A DNA stretch of 63,935 nt from JAHHUA01 sp036635475 (GCA_036635475.1 JAVWQH010000007.1:1-63935), one strand, 5' to 3'. Positions 34,122-44,408 are shown, counted from the first letter of the stretch. Notes: a model not told the origin generated them from the sequence alone. A program made the numbers and translations.

Positions 34122-36167
34122 CTAATTAGGGATATATCCAACAGCTTCCAACATTTTTTCAACTTTTATTTTCATAAATCTATGCTCATATTCCGATAAG
34201 TTGCTGTCAACTTTCAAAATCTTTTTTGCCTCTTCTTGAGCCGACTTCAAAAGCTCAATATCCTTAGATAAATCCGCAATTTGAAATTGTGGCAAACCAT
34301 GCTGACGGTTTCCGAAAAAATCCCCTGCTCCACGAAGTTTCAAGTCCTCTTCCGCTATGTCAAATCCGCTGGACGTTTTGCAAATAGCCGAAAGTCGTTT
34401 TGCTGTATCCTCGTTTTTTACGTCGCTTACAAGTATGCAATAAGATTGTTTATCCCCTCGTCCAACTCTTCCTCGCAACTGATGAAGCTGGCTTAGTCCA
34501 AATCTTTCCGCATTCTCAATGAGCATTATCACAGCATTGGGAACGTCAACACCAACCTCAATAACTGTTGTTGCAACTAAAACTTGAACTTCTCCGTCTT
34601 TAAATTCTGCCATAATTTTGTCTTTTTCTTTTTGGTTCATCTTCCCATGAATAACCCCAACTTTATAGTCCTTAAACTCTCCCTTTGCAATATCATTTGC
34701 ATATTCAACTGCCGATTTAAGCCCCATATCAACCTCGCCTATTTCAACAAGAGGACAAATAATATAAGCTTGCAATCCCATATCAAGGTGCTTTTTTATA
34801 AAACCAAAGGCACGATTTCGCCTTGTTGCATCAATACGCATTGTTTCAATTGCTGTTCTGCCTTTTGGCAATTCTCGAATTTGAGATATCTCCAAATCCC
34901 CATATATAATAAGTGCAAGTGTTCGTGGAATTGGTGTTGCTGACATAACAAGCATATGAACTGCCTCACCTTTTTGGGATAATGCTGTTCGTTGATTAAC
35001 ACCAAAACGATGCTGTTCATCAGTTATAACAAGGGACAAATTCTTGAACGCCACATCTTTTGTTATAAGTGCGTGAGTTCCGATACATATATTAATTTCT
35101 CCCGAAAGAAGTTTTTCTCTTGTTATGCGTTTTTCTTTTGCCGTCATTGAGCCTGTCAAAAGTCCAACATTTACTCCCAATGGTTTCAAAACTTTTTCCA
35201 GAGAATTATAATGCTGCGTTGCCAAAATTTCTGTTGGTGCCATCATTGCTGACTGCCCACCATTTAAAAATGTGAAATATATTGCCGCAATTGCAACCAT
35301 TGTTTTTCCGCAGCCAACATCGCCCTGAACAAGCCTATTCATTACTTTTCCCGAGGATAAATCCCCTATAATGTCGCTAATTGCCTCCATTTGTCCATTT
35401 GTCAAAACATATGGCAATGAAGAATATAATTTCTGCATATCTTGCTTTTCCATCTTGGGAGCTTTTCTGATATTGCTTTGCCCCCTAATCGCCCAAAGTG
35501 CCAATGAAAGTATAAACAATTCCTCGAAAATAAGCCTTTTTCTTGCGATTTCCATTGTTGCTTTATCCGTTGGATTATGGATTTCTCGCACCGCATATTC
35601 AATGTGACAAAGCTTGTTATCTTCTCTTATTTGAGTTGGCAAAGCATCTTTCGGCTCGGTGAATACAAGGTCAAGAGCCTGTTTAACATTAGTATTTATG
35701 AGTTTTGAGGAAATTCCGGCGGTGAGGGGATATATTGGAATTAAACCATTATAATCTCCCCCTGCCAAAACTAAAGGCGAGGACATTTCCCTTTTCAGGA
35801 GCGTTCCCGACACTTTCCCATAAAATAAGTATTCTTCCCCTATTTTTAGGCTTTCAGCAGTATACTTTGTGTTGAAAAATGTAATTATTATACTTGATGT
35901 ATCATCATATGCAAGAATTTTGAATATGGACATACCTTTTCTAATACGTTGTTCCCCTGTTTTTTTGGAAACAACAAGTTTCAAAACCACATTTTCACCA
36001 AAATCACAACTTGCAATTTCTGATGGATTAGTTGCATCAATATAGTCACGAGGGTAATAATGGAGCAAGTCGCCGATTGTCAAAATGCCGATTTTTTTAT
36101 AAAGTTCAGCACGTTTTTCGCCAACACCTTTTAAAAATTTTATATCAGTATTTAACCCAATCGCCAA
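34122..36167 (-). CDS. recG: ATP-dependent DNA helicase RecG
   Basis: Branch-migrating helicase that rescues stalled forks and processes Holliday junctions. 681 residues: N-terminal OB wedge domain (about 50-150), then SF2 helicase motifs: Walker A GDVGCGKTMVA (about 279), DEQHRFG box (about 382), SATPIPRTLAL (about 409), and RVGRGDKQSYC (about 565), with the RecG C-terminal wedge-lid. Length typical. It lies between ispE and the small membrane protein. Confidence 0.96.
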   Translation of the reverse strand: MAIGLNTDIKFLKGVGEKRAELYKKIGILTIGDLLHYYPRDYIDATNPSEIASCDFGENVVLKLVVSKKTGEQRIRKGMSIFKILAYDDTSSIIITFFNTKYTAESLKIGEEYLFYGKVSGTLLKREMSSPLVLAGGDYNGLIPIYPLTAGISSKLINTNVKQALDLVFTEPKDALPTQIREDNKLCHIEYAVREIHNPTDKATMEIARKRLIFEELFILSLALWAIRGQSNIRKAPKMEKQDMQKLYSSLPYVLTNGQMEAISDIIGDLSSGKVMNRLVQGDVGCGKTMVAIAAIYFTFLNGGQSAMMAPTEILATQHYNSLEKVLKPLGVNVGLLTGSMTAKEKRITREKLLSGEINICIGTHALITKDVAFKNLSLVITDEQHRFGVNQRTALSQKGEAVHMLVMSATPIPRTLALIIYGDLEISQIRELPKGRTAIETMRIDATRRNRAFGFIKKHLDMGLQAYIICPLVEIGEVDMGLKSAVEYANDIAKGEFKDYKVGVIHGKMNQKEKDKIMAEFKDGEVQVLVATTVIEVGVDVPNAVIMLIENAERFGLSQLHQLRGRVGRGDKQSYCILVSDVKNEDTAKRLSAICKTSSGFDIAEEDLKLRGAGDFFGNRQHGLPQFQIADLSKDIELLKSAQEEAKKILKVDSNLSEYEHRFMKIKVEKMLEAVGYIPN

Positions 36168-36195
36168 AATCTCGCCCCCTAAAGATTAATTTATT

Positions 36196-37074
36196 TTACA
36201 AAATTACATATGCACCGTTCTCAACAGGTTTTGTCACGAAAACGTTATCATATATCTTTCTCAAATTTTGTGCTGCTTTTAAAGCTTTTTCTTCATCAGC
36301 AAAAACTCCAAAAGCTGATGGCCCTGAGCCTGTCATAGAGCTATTAATTGCTCCCAATTCTATCATAGAACTTTTAATTTTGCCAATTTCAAGCTCATCA
36401 TTCACCGCTTCAAACACATTGCAAAAAGTTTTTGAAAATTTAACCAGATTTCTCTTTTCTAAGCAATCTATTGCCATATCTATATCAGGTCGATTTATAA
36501 TCTCCGCTTTATCTAATTTTGCAAAAGCTTCAGCGGTACTAACTTCAATATTCGGCTTAACTATCAATATATAACATTTTGGAATTGGCATTATTTCTTG
36601 AATTTTTTCGCCAGTTCCCTCAACAAGACTCGTTCCGCCCTCAATCATAAACGGCACATCTGCACCCAGCTTTAATCCCATATCTTTAATAGATTCAATG
36701 CTTAAATCTGTTTGGTTAAGTGCATTAAGTCCCAACAAAACTGCCGCCGCATCTGAACTGCCGCCGCCTAATCCCGCTTTTATTGGGATATTTTTTTCAA
36801 TATGTATTTTAATGCCTGTGAATTTTTGCATATATTTTGAGTAGAACTCCACAACTGCTCTATAAACAATATTTTCTTTTCCCAATGGTATTTTATCGCA
36901 ATCAGACGTTAAAATTATTTCTCTGTCAAAAGTTTTTTCGATTAACAGTTTGTCAGCAAGCGACACTGTTTGCATTATCATTTTTAAATTATGGTAGCCA
37001 TCTTTTCTCTTGTCAACAACATCAAGATGAAAATTAATCTTCGCCGGTGCAACAACTTCAACAGTTTTCCACAT
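36196..37074 (-). CDS. ispE: 4-diphosphocytidyl-2-C-methyl-D-erythritol kinase
   Basis: GHMP kinase of the MEP isoprenoid pathway. 292 residues with APAKINFHLDV at the N terminus, the ATP loop AGLGGGSSDAAAVLLGLN (about 93-110) and the C-terminal MTGSGPSAFGVF (about 247). I start at ATG 37074 because the conserved N terminus begins there; the frame is open to 37107. It is 28 bases upstream of recG on the same strand. Confidence 0.94.
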   Translation of the reverse strand: MWKTVEVVAPAKINFHLDVVDKRKDGYHNLKMIMQTVSLADKLLIEKTFDREIILTSDCDKIPLGKENIVYRAVVEFYSKYMQKFTGIKIHIEKNIPIKAGLGGGSSDAAAVLLGLNALNQTDLSIESIKDMGLKLGADVPFMIEGGTSLVEGTGEKIQEIMPIPKCYILIVKPNIEVSTAEAFAKLDKAEIINRPDIDMAIDCLEKRNLVKFSKTFCNVFEAVNDELEIGKIKSSMIELGAINSSMTGSGPSAFGVFADEEKALKAAQNLRKIYDNVFVTKPVENGAYVIL

Positions 37075-37239
37075 ATATTTCGCTTTCCTCTCTAAACTAT
37101 TTCTCATACTTCTATCATATCAAGTTTTTGCGAAAATTACATCTATTTTTATAAAAAAATTTTATAAATTGTATATTTCTATTATTATATCTAACAATAC
37201 TATTATTATCTATTGCTATTTTGAAAGGATTGAGTATAT

Positions 37240-37449
37240 TTGAGTGAAACTATTGATAAAACTGCACTGGTTTTAGTTATTATCGGTGCTATCAATTGGG
37301 GATTGGTTGGAGTTTTTAAATTCGATGCTGTTGCTTGGCTTTTCGGCGGTCAAACAGCGCTTATTTCAAGAATTGTTTATATCCTTGTTGCTGTTGCGGG
37401 AATATGGTGTATAACTTTGCTTTTCAAAAATTTGGAATGTTCCAAATAA
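37240..37449 (+). CDS. DUF378 small membrane protein
   Basis: 69 residues with two membrane helices (about 7-28 and 42-62) and the family signature IIGAINWGLVGVFKFD. DUF378 proteins are small, widespread in Firmicutes and of unknown function. The start is a TTG with AAAGGA ahead. Monocistronic. Confidence 0.88.
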   Translation: MSETIDKTALVLVIIGAINWGLVGVFKFDAVAWLFGGQTALISRIVYILVAVAGIWCITLLFKNLECSK

Positions 37450-37596
37450 TTATATGTTATCTATAAAACCAAATCTTTTCCAATAGTGCTACGATAACGT
37501 CATTTTGAACTTTTTATTAAATTTTAAATTTCCTTTGTTAAATTCAACAAAAAGTGATAAAATATGATAGGATAAGATATTTTATGGAGGCTATTT

Positions 37597-38621
37597 ATGA
37601 AAAAAATTATATTAATTGCTATTGTTTTAGCATTTGCAATATCATTAACAGCTTGTGTTTCCCGCAGTGATGATTCCTCAAAAGAACAAGAAAGTCAAAG
37701 TTCTTCCAGTGAGGAACAATCATCTCAATCTTCTGACAATTCTCAAAGCAGTAAGCCTACCGACACCACTATAGAAGATGTTCCTGTTGCATCTGAAGAG
37801 GAAATTCAAGAAATTCTTCCTCCCAACTTGGAAAAAATCTCGGCTCTTGACCCTGCCAATGTTCCATGGGGGCCAGGCGTGCAAAAAGATAAAGAGGGAC
37901 GTCCAACTGCTTGTGTTGGGTTACAGGAAAAATACACTAAGTTTTCAGCACATTTTATTGCCCCTAAAGAAAAGAAAATCTACCTCACTTTTGACGAGGG
38001 ATATGAAAATGGAAACTCTGCCGCTATCCTTGATGTTCTGAAAGATAAAGAAGTTTCTGCGGTTTTCTTTGTAACTCGTGAATACGCAAAGGCTAATCCC
38101 GATTTAATCAAACGTATGATTGACGAGGGACATATTGTGGGAAATCACAGTGCCGGACACCCAAACTACACCAAAGTCACAGTTGAAAAAGCTATGAAAG
38201 CCACAACTGACCTGCACCAATATATGCTTGATGAATATGACTACAAAATGAACCTTTTCCGCTTTCCTGAAGGTGCTTTCAGCGAACAAACTCTTGCTTT
38301 GGTACAAGCTTTAGGCTACGATACATCATTTTGGAGCTTTGCTTATATGGACTGGGACCCTAACAAGCAAATGTCAACAACAGATGCCTTTGAAAAAATT
38401 ACAAAAAATACTCATGAGGGTGCAATTTATCTTCTTCATGCTGTGTCAAAAACCAATGCTGAAATTTTGGGCGATGTTATCGACTTTTGGCGTGAGGGCG
38501 GATATGAAGTTGCAAAATATGATATAAACTACGGCGATAAGGTTGATTTGCCTATCCGTTTGACAAAAGAAGAGGCTGTATTAGCCAGTCAATCCTCTGT
38601 TGAAGTTTCTTCTCAAACATC
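37597..38621 (+). CDS. PdaA-like polysaccharide deacetylase lipoprotein (C terminus lost in gap)
   Basis: Exported carbohydrate esterase family 4 protein. The lipobox is LTAC after MKKIILIAIVLAFAIS, then a Ser/Gln/Glu-rich linker (about 25-62). The NodB domain (about 125-320) has TFDEGYENG with the catalytic Asp and metal Asp/Glu, HSAGHP metal histidines, FRFPEGAFSE and LLHAVS. The TFDEGYE variant is typical of PdaA, which makes muramic delta-lactam in spore cortex. The 341 visible residues end in a Ser-rich tail at the N gap; translation across it into a terminator is artificial, so the true stop lies in the missing sequence. ATG with GGAGG. Confidence 0.88.
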
Positions 38622-38721
38622 NNNNNNNNNNNNNNNNNNNNNNNNNNNNNNNNNNNNNNNNNNNNNNNNNNNNNNNNNNNNNNNNNNNNNNNNNNNNNNN
38701 NNNNNNNNNNNNNNNNNNNNN
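38622..38721. other. Assembly gap 3 (100 N) at the 3' end of the deacetylase gene
   Basis: The left flank codes for a Ser/Val-rich tail, the right flank is already the terminator. The missing part probably contains a low-complexity Ser-rich repeat and the stop codon. Confidence 0.75.
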
Positions 38722-38732
38722 GATAATATTAA

Positions 38733-38782
38733 AAAACGTCCTCGTTTTTGGCTGATAAAAGCCATTTTCGAGGACGTTTTGC
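38733..38782 (+). terminator. Terminator of the deacetylase gene
   Basis: Perfect 12-bp stem AAAACGTCCTCG / CGAGGACGTTTT around a 24-base loop. Confidence 0.75.
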
Positions 38783-38979
38783 TGTGCATTGCAATATTTT
38801 AAAATCAACAATAAACAAACTATATTCGTGCATTATAACAAAGCATTTCCCATAATAACATTTTAATTCCCGCACAAATTAGCAAGGGACAAAATACGTC
38901 ACTAAAAGGGAAAAGGATAAAATATGTCAAGTTTTGTTAAAAAAAGGCTTTCGAGGCGAGAAATTTATTTAAGGCATAA

Positions 38980-39016
38980 CAAAAACCCCGACACGTTATT
39001 TGCGTATCGAGGTTTT
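38980..39016 (-). terminator. Terminator of tRNA-Arg
   Basis: Stem AAAACCCCGA (38982-38991) / TCGAGGTTTT (39007-39016) with a G-U pair and a T run on the minus strand, just past the tRNA 3' end. Confidence 0.7.
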
Positions 39017-39020
39017 AGAC

Positions 39021-39097
39021 TGGTGCGCTTGGAGGGATTCGAACCCCCGACCCTCTGGTTCGTAGCCAGATACTCTATCCAACTGAGCTACAAGCGC
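39021..39097 (-). tRNA. tRNA-Arg (anticodon ACG)
   Basis: Minus-strand cloverleaf: acceptor GCGCTTG pairs with CAAGCGC, D-arm AGCTCAGTTGGATAGAG, anticodon stem TCTGG/CCAGA with loop CTACGAA (anticodon ACG), T-arm with GTTCGAATC, discriminator A and an encoded CCA tail. The ACG anticodon is normally edited to ICG and reads CGN arginine codons. Confidence 0.95.
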
Positions 39098-39264
39098 ATA
39101 TATTCATTTGACTAAGATATAATACCACATTCAATTGCTAAATGTCAAGTGTTTAATAATATTTTGGGTAAATTTAGATAAATTTTTATATATTAAAAAT
39201 ATTCTGTTTCAATTTTGAAGAAACAGAATATTTTTTGTTTAATATAGTGATTTATAAAATCAAA

Positions 39265-41850
39265 TTACTTGGCTTCGTACCATGTTTTACCGATATTTGC
39301 ATCAGCTATAATAGGTATGGAAAGTGAAACTGCTGATTCCATTTCTGCTTTTAGGATTGCTTTGACTTTTTCCGCATTTTCAATAGGACACTCAACAATT
39401 AATTCATCGTGGATTTGCAAAATAAGTTTTGCATCTAAATTAGCATTTTCAAGGCTCTTGAAAACCTTAACCATCGCCAATTTTATAATATCAGCCGCTG
39501 TGCCTTGTATTGGCATATTCATCGCAACACGTTCGCCGAATGCTTTTGTAAATTTATTTGATGCTTTAAGCTCGGGAATATATCTTCGTCTGCCATAAAG
39601 TGTTGCAACGTAGCCATTTTCTTTCCCAAACTCAATTGTCGAACTCATAAAATCTTTAACGCCGCTATAGGTGTGCAAGTAATTTTTGATATACTTATCT
39701 GCCTCGGAAACAGTTACACCAATATCTTTCGAGAGTGAAAATGCTCCAATTCCATACACTATTCCAAAATTTACGGCTTTTGCTCTGCTACGCATTACAT
39801 CGGTTACAAAAAGCGGCGGTAAATCAAAAACTTGTGCCGCAGTGTTTAAGTGGATATCTTCGCCGTTTATAAAAGCCTCACGCATATTTTCATCATTAGC
39901 CATATGCGCCAAAATTCTTAGTTCAATTTGAGAATAGTCGGCATCAACCAAAACCATTCCCTCTCCGGCTTTAAAATATTTTCTTAGGTTTGCACCTAAT
40001 TTTGTTCTCACAGGAATATTTTGCATATTAGGTTCAGTTGAACTAATTCTGCCTGTTCTTGTTTCGGTCTGTTGAAAACTTGTATGAATATGTCCTGTTT
40101 CATCAATAAGCTTTAAAAAACCATCTATATATGTTGATTTAATTTTAGCAAGCTTGCGATATTCAAGTATCATTGAAACTATCGGGTGTTTGTCTACAAG
40201 GTCTTCCAAAATATCAGCACTGGTTGAATAACCTGATTTTGTTTTTTTCTTTGTAGGCAATTGCAATTTTTCAAAAAGCACTTCCGCCATTTGTTTTGGC
40301 GAATTAATATTAAACTCTACTCCTGCTGTTTCATATATATCTTTAACTAGGCTATCTATCGTTAGTTCTATTTCTTCGCCGAATTGTTGCAATCCGTCCT
40401 TGTCAATTTCAAAGCCATAGCTCTCCATAGAGGCAAGAACATAGGTTAGGGGCATTTCAATTTCATTTAATAATTGCAGTTCTTGTTGGCTTTCCAAAAG
40501 CTTATACATCTTTGTATATAGGCTTCGTAGCTTAACTAATCCTAAAGCTATCGAACTGTCGATAGTTATTTCGTCCCTGCAATTATACTCTTCAAAAAGG
40601 CAGTCGGTTGAATATCCTTTTGCGGAGGCATCTAAAATATAAGCTGCGATTTCTGTATCGAATTTGAACACTTCAAAAGGAATTTTATTTTTTAATGCAA
40701 TTCTATATATGGGCTTTGCTGAGTGGCAGATTGTATTTTTACTAACTAACGATAGTTTTTTAATCAAACTTATTTCGTCAACATTCTCCATATTAATATC
40801 ATAGCAGCTATTTTCAGACAATATAGTTGCCTCAATTATTGCATTGATATCATCAAATTTTATGTTCAAAAATAAATCATTATTTTGCGGAAAATCCAAT
40901 TTATTTATATCATCAATTTTAATATACTCAATGCTGATTTTTTCGCAAACTTCATTTTGGGGGACGGTAGTGGGAACAATATTATCGAGCGATAGTTTCT
41001 TAATCATTCCGCTCATCTCAAGGCGAGAAAGTATTGCATACACACTTTGTTTATCACATTCTTCGGGAATTAAGCTATCTATCGTTAGTTCCAATGGTAC
41101 TTCGCAATATATTTCCCCGAGTTTTCGGCTGAGATAAGCATTATCTTTATCATTAACAAGCTTTTCTCGAACTCCTTTTTTAATGGAATCATCATCAATA
41201 TTTTCGTATACACTATCAAGTGAGTGGTACTTTGAAATCAGTCCTATTGCGGTTTTTTCTCCAATTCCTGCAACTCCTGGAATGTTATCAGAGGTATCCC
41301 CCATAAGTGCTTTAACTTCAATCAGCTCTTTGGGCAAGACACCATATTTCTCAAAAACAGCAGCACTATCATACATAATACTTTCTGCTTTTCCTGCTTT
41401 TGTTGTTGCCAATCGAACTTTTACGCAATCATTAACCAACTGCAAACTATCCCTATCCCCTGTTGCAATCACACATTCATTGCCTGTTTCACAACAAATC
41501 TTAGCCAATGTGCCAAGAATATCATCAGCCTCATACCCCTCAACTTCAAGAATTTTATATCCCATTCCCTTGAGAATTTCTTTAATAATCGGCATTTGGC
41601 TCACAAGTTCCTCAGGCATACCTTTTCTTTGCCCTTTATATCCCTCAAACATTTTGTGCCTGAAAGTTGGGGCTCTAAGGTCAAAGGTACAGGCTATTGC
41701 ATCTGGCTGCACCTCATTTATTAGGCTCAAAAGTATGTTTAGATAACCATAAATGGCGTTTGTATATTCGCCGTTTTTTGTTGATAAAAGTTTTATACCA
41801 TAAAAAGCTCGGTTCAATATGCTGTTAGAATCAAGTGCTAATAATTTCAT
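39265..41850 (-). CDS. polA: DNA polymerase I
   Basis: Repair and Okazaki-fragment polymerase, 861 residues. The N-terminal 5'-3' exonuclease domain (about 1-290) has ACTFDLRAPTFRH, GYEADDILGTLA and GDTSDNIPGVAGIGEKTA. The middle 3'-5' exonuclease fold (about 310-470) lacks recognisable DxE/DEDD proofreading residues, as in Bacillus PolA. The polymerase domain (about 480-861) shows motif A DADYSQIELRILAH, motif B RSRAKAVNFGIVYG and motif C LQIHDELIVECP. It starts at ATG 41850. Short DNA repeats occur in its middle part (see findings). Confidence 0.96.
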   Translation of the reverse strand: MKLLALDSNSILNRAFYGIKLLSTKNGEYTNAIYGYLNILLSLINEVQPDAIACTFDLRAPTFRHKMFEGYKGQRKGMPEELVSQMPIIKEILKGMGYKILEVEGYEADDILGTLAKICCETGNECVIATGDRDSLQLVNDCVKVRLATTKAGKAESIMYDSAAVFEKYGVLPKELIEVKALMGDTSDNIPGVAGIGEKTAIGLISKYHSLDSVYENIDDDSIKKGVREKLVNDKDNAYLSRKLGEIYCEVPLELTIDSLIPEECDKQSVYAILSRLEMSGMIKKLSLDNIVPTTVPQNEVCEKISIEYIKIDDINKLDFPQNNDLFLNIKFDDINAIIEATILSENSCYDINMENVDEISLIKKLSLVSKNTICHSAKPIYRIALKNKIPFEVFKFDTEIAAYILDASAKGYSTDCLFEEYNCRDEITIDSSIALGLVKLRSLYTKMYKLLESQQELQLLNEIEMPLTYVLASMESYGFEIDKDGLQQFGEEIELTIDSLVKDIYETAGVEFNINSPKQMAEVLFEKLQLPTKKKTKSGYSTSADILEDLVDKHPIVSMILEYRKLAKIKSTYIDGFLKLIDETGHIHTSFQQTETRTGRISSTEPNMQNIPVRTKLGANLRKYFKAGEGMVLVDADYSQIELRILAHMANDENMREAFINGEDIHLNTAAQVFDLPPLFVTDVMRSRAKAVNFGIVYGIGAFSLSKDIGVTVSEADKYIKNYLHTYSGVKDFMSSTIEFGKENGYVATLYGRRRYIPELKASNKFTKAFGERVAMNMPIQGTAADIIKLAMVKVFKSLENANLDAKLILQIHDELIVECPIENAEKVKAILKAEMESAVSLSIPIIADANIGKTWYEAK

Positions 41851-41981
41851 TTAATCAATCCAATCTGCCGTTTGGCATTTATATCATATCCTGCTATCTA
41901 TTATAACAAATTTTGCCCGATATTTCATCTCTTATATCAAATATTATCAAATTCTAACCCTTTATTTCATCTATTTTAATG

Positions 41982-42010
41982 TTGTTAGTTTTTTACTTTT
42001 CTGATATAAT
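41982..42010 (+). promoter_or_regulatory. Promoter of the class II RNR gene
   Basis: TTGTTA (41982-41987) and TATAAT (42005-42010) with a 17-base spacer, 58 bases before the ATG. I see no cobalamin riboswitch in the short leader. Confidence 0.7.
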
Positions 42011-42068
42011 ATTAATATCTAAATTAATTATTAATATTTTTTATAATAACTTTGAAAGGTCTGGAATA

Positions 42069-44408
42069 ATGGAGATAAATAATAATGGTTTGACAGTTTT
42101 GGAAAAGCGCTATCTGCTTAAAGATGACAAGGGAAATATCGTCGAAACTGTCCCTCAAATGTTCAAGCGTGTAGCCACAGCAATTGCTGAAATGGACGAA
42201 AAATTCGATTCCAACTGCGATATTGGCACAACTGCAAAAATTTTCTATGATATGATGTCTAATCTGGATTTTCTTCCCAATTCCCCAACCTTGATGAATG
42301 CCGGACGTCAACTTGGACAACTTTCAGCTTGCTTTGTACTGCCTGTTGAAGACAGTATGGAGGATATTTTTGAAGCTGTCAAGCAAGCTGCTTTAATACA
42401 TAAATCGGGCGGCGGAACTGGATTTTCTTTTTCTCGCCTGCGCCCTCGTGGAAGCACTGTTTGCACTACAGGCGGTGTTGCAAGCGGTCCTATCAGCTTT
42501 ATGCGTGTGTTTAATATGGCTACAGAGGCTGTTAAACAAGGTGGCACAAGACGTGGCGCAAATATGGGAATACTCAGAATTGACCACCCGGATATTCTCG
42601 AATTTATCGACTGCAAAAAAGATAACAGCGATATCACCAATTTTAATATTTCTGTTGGCGTAACCGAAAACTTTATGGAAGCTGTGAAAAACGGCTCTAC
42701 ATATGATTTAATTGACCCCTCAACTAAAAATGTTGTGAAAAGTCTTGATGCACTGGAGGTTTTTAACAAAATTGTTGATGGTGCGTGGAAAAACGGCGAA
42801 CCGGGAATTATTTTCCTAGACCGCTTAAATCAAGATAATGTTGTTCCCTCACAAGGCTTAATCGAAAGCACAAATCCTTGTGGCGAACAGCCTTTATTGC
42901 CATTTGAATCCTGTAATTTAGGCTCAATCAATCTTGTTAATATGCTGAAAAAATCTGATGATATATATAGTATAGACTGGTCAAAACTGCGTAATACAGT
43001 TATTAATGCAGTTCACTTTTTAGATAATGTTATTGAAGCAAACCGCTATCCAATCAAACAAATTGACATTACAACCAAGAAAACCCGCAAAATCGGATTG
43101 GGAATAATGGGATATGCTGATATGCTTTTGTGCCTGCACATTCCTTATAATTCTCAAGCGGGCATTGAAACTGCCGAAGAAATTATGAATTTTATAAATC
43201 GTGTTTCCCACGAGGCAACAATTGAGTTGGCTCGCTCAAGGGGAGCTTTTCCGCTGTTTGAAGAGAGCATTTTTGCCTCCTCAGCTAAACGCAGAAACGC
43301 AACTACAACCACTATTGCACCAACAGGAACTTTATCCATTATTGCCGGTTGCAGTTCCGGAGTTGAACCCGTTTTTGCCTATGTTTTTATAAGAAATATT
43401 ATGGACGGCACTCACTTAGTTGAAGTTAATCCGATTTTAAAGAATGTTTTAACCCAACGTGGCTTATATTCCGACGAGTTAATCAATAAAATCGCAAAAG
43501 AGGGAACTTTGGCTCATCTTGATGAAATTCCGCAAGATATTAAAGACGTTTTTGTTTGTTCCCACGATATTTCCCCTGAATATCACGTTAAAATGCAATC
43601 AGCTTTTCAAAAATATACTGATAATGCTGTTTCAAAGACTGTCAATTTCTCTCACGATGCAACAAAAGAACAAGTGAGCAACGTATTTATGCTGGCTTAT
43701 GAAACAAATTGCAAGGGTATCACAATCTATCGTGACGGAAGTCGTGATGGTCAAGTGCTTAACATTGGTAATATTAATGAAACTGCTGCTTCAACTGTCA
43801 ATTATCCATCAAATATTGTTCCAAGACCTCGCCCTGAAGTTATGAAAGGTGTCACAGAAAGAATGAAAATCGGTTGCGGTAATTTATATGTGACAGTAAA
43901 TTATGATGACAAAGGAATTTGCGAAGTTTTCACATCAACTGGAAAAGCCGGTGGCTGTCCGTCCCAATCTGAGGCAACAGCAAGGCTCGCCTCCATTGCA
44001 CTTCGCTCCGGAATTAGCTTAGACGAGGTTTTAAGCCAACTAAAAGGTATTCGTTGCCCTTCAACAATTCGCCAACAGAATATGAAATGCAGTTCCTGTC
44101 CTGATGCTATCGCTCGAGTTGTGCGAAAAGTTGCTGATATGATTGAGGCTGAAAAAAAGGGTGAACACATATTTTCAGACGTAAATGATTTTGTTTTTTG
44201 CCCAAAATGTGGTGCAAAACTGTCAGTTAAAAATGATACTATGGTCTGTGAAAACTGCAATTATAGTATTGCTAATACTGCACCACAGCCTGTTAAATCG
44301 AATTTATCTGAGCCGTCTGAAGCACGTTGCCCTGAATGTAATCACTTAACTCAGCATGAAGGCGGTTGTGTTATCTGTAGAAATTGTGGCTACTCCAAAT
44401 GCAACTAA
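42069..44408 (+). CDS. nrdJ: Adenosylcobalamin-dependent ribonucleotide reductase (class II)
   Basis: Reduces ribonucleotides to deoxyribonucleotides using coenzyme B12, independent of oxygen. 779 residues: N-terminal substrate region NSPTLMNAG and LSACFVLPVEDS, phosphate loop SGGGTGFSFSRLRPRG, the active-site NPCGEQPLLPFESCNLGSIN (about 275), a C-terminal TSCPD domain (GGCPSQSEATARLASIALRSG) and two zinc ribbons at the end. I start at ATG 42069 (AAAGG nine bases ahead) rather than at upstream 41979, which lies in the promoter. The HD-GYP gene follows closely. It works beside class III NrdD. Confidence 0.95.
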   Translation: MEINNNGLTVLEKRYLLKDDKGNIVETVPQMFKRVATAIAEMDEKFDSNCDIGTTAKIFYDMMSNLDFLPNSPTLMNAGRQLGQLSACFVLPVEDSMEDIFEAVKQAALIHKSGGGTGFSFSRLRPRGSTVCTTGGVASGPISFMRVFNMATEAVKQGGTRRGANMGILRIDHPDILEFIDCKKDNSDITNFNISVGVTENFMEAVKNGSTYDLIDPSTKNVVKSLDALEVFNKIVDGAWKNGEPGIIFLDRLNQDNVVPSQGLIESTNPCGEQPLLPFESCNLGSINLVNMLKKSDDIYSIDWSKLRNTVINAVHFLDNVIEANRYPIKQIDITTKKTRKIGLGIMGYADMLLCLHIPYNSQAGIETAEEIMNFINRVSHEATIELARSRGAFPLFEESIFASSAKRRNATTTTIAPTGTLSIIAGCSSGVEPVFAYVFIRNIMDGTHLVEVNPILKNVLTQRGLYSDELINKIAKEGTLAHLDEIPQDIKDVFVCSHDISPEYHVKMQSAFQKYTDNAVSKTVNFSHDATKEQVSNVFMLAYETNCKGITIYRDGSRDGQVLNIGNINETAASTVNYPSNIVPRPRPEVMKGVTERMKIGCGNLYVTVNYDDKGICEVFTSTGKAGGCPSQSEATARLASIALRSGISLDEVLSQLKGIRCPSTIRQQNMKCSSCPDAIARVVRKVADMIEAEKKGEHIFSDVNDFVFCPKCGAKLSVKNDTMVCENCNYSIANTAPQPVKSNLSEPSEARCPECNHLTQHEGGCVICRNCGYSKCN

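Noticed and set aside
38924..39115. Open frame of 63 codons ending VRLEGFEPPTLWF...
   Set aside because: It is the antisense translation of tRNA-Arg, a well-known false ORF; no ribosome site supports it.
41851..42068. Cobalamin riboswitch before the B12-dependent RNR
   Set aside because: Leader is too short after the promoter and lacks a B12-box-like sequence.
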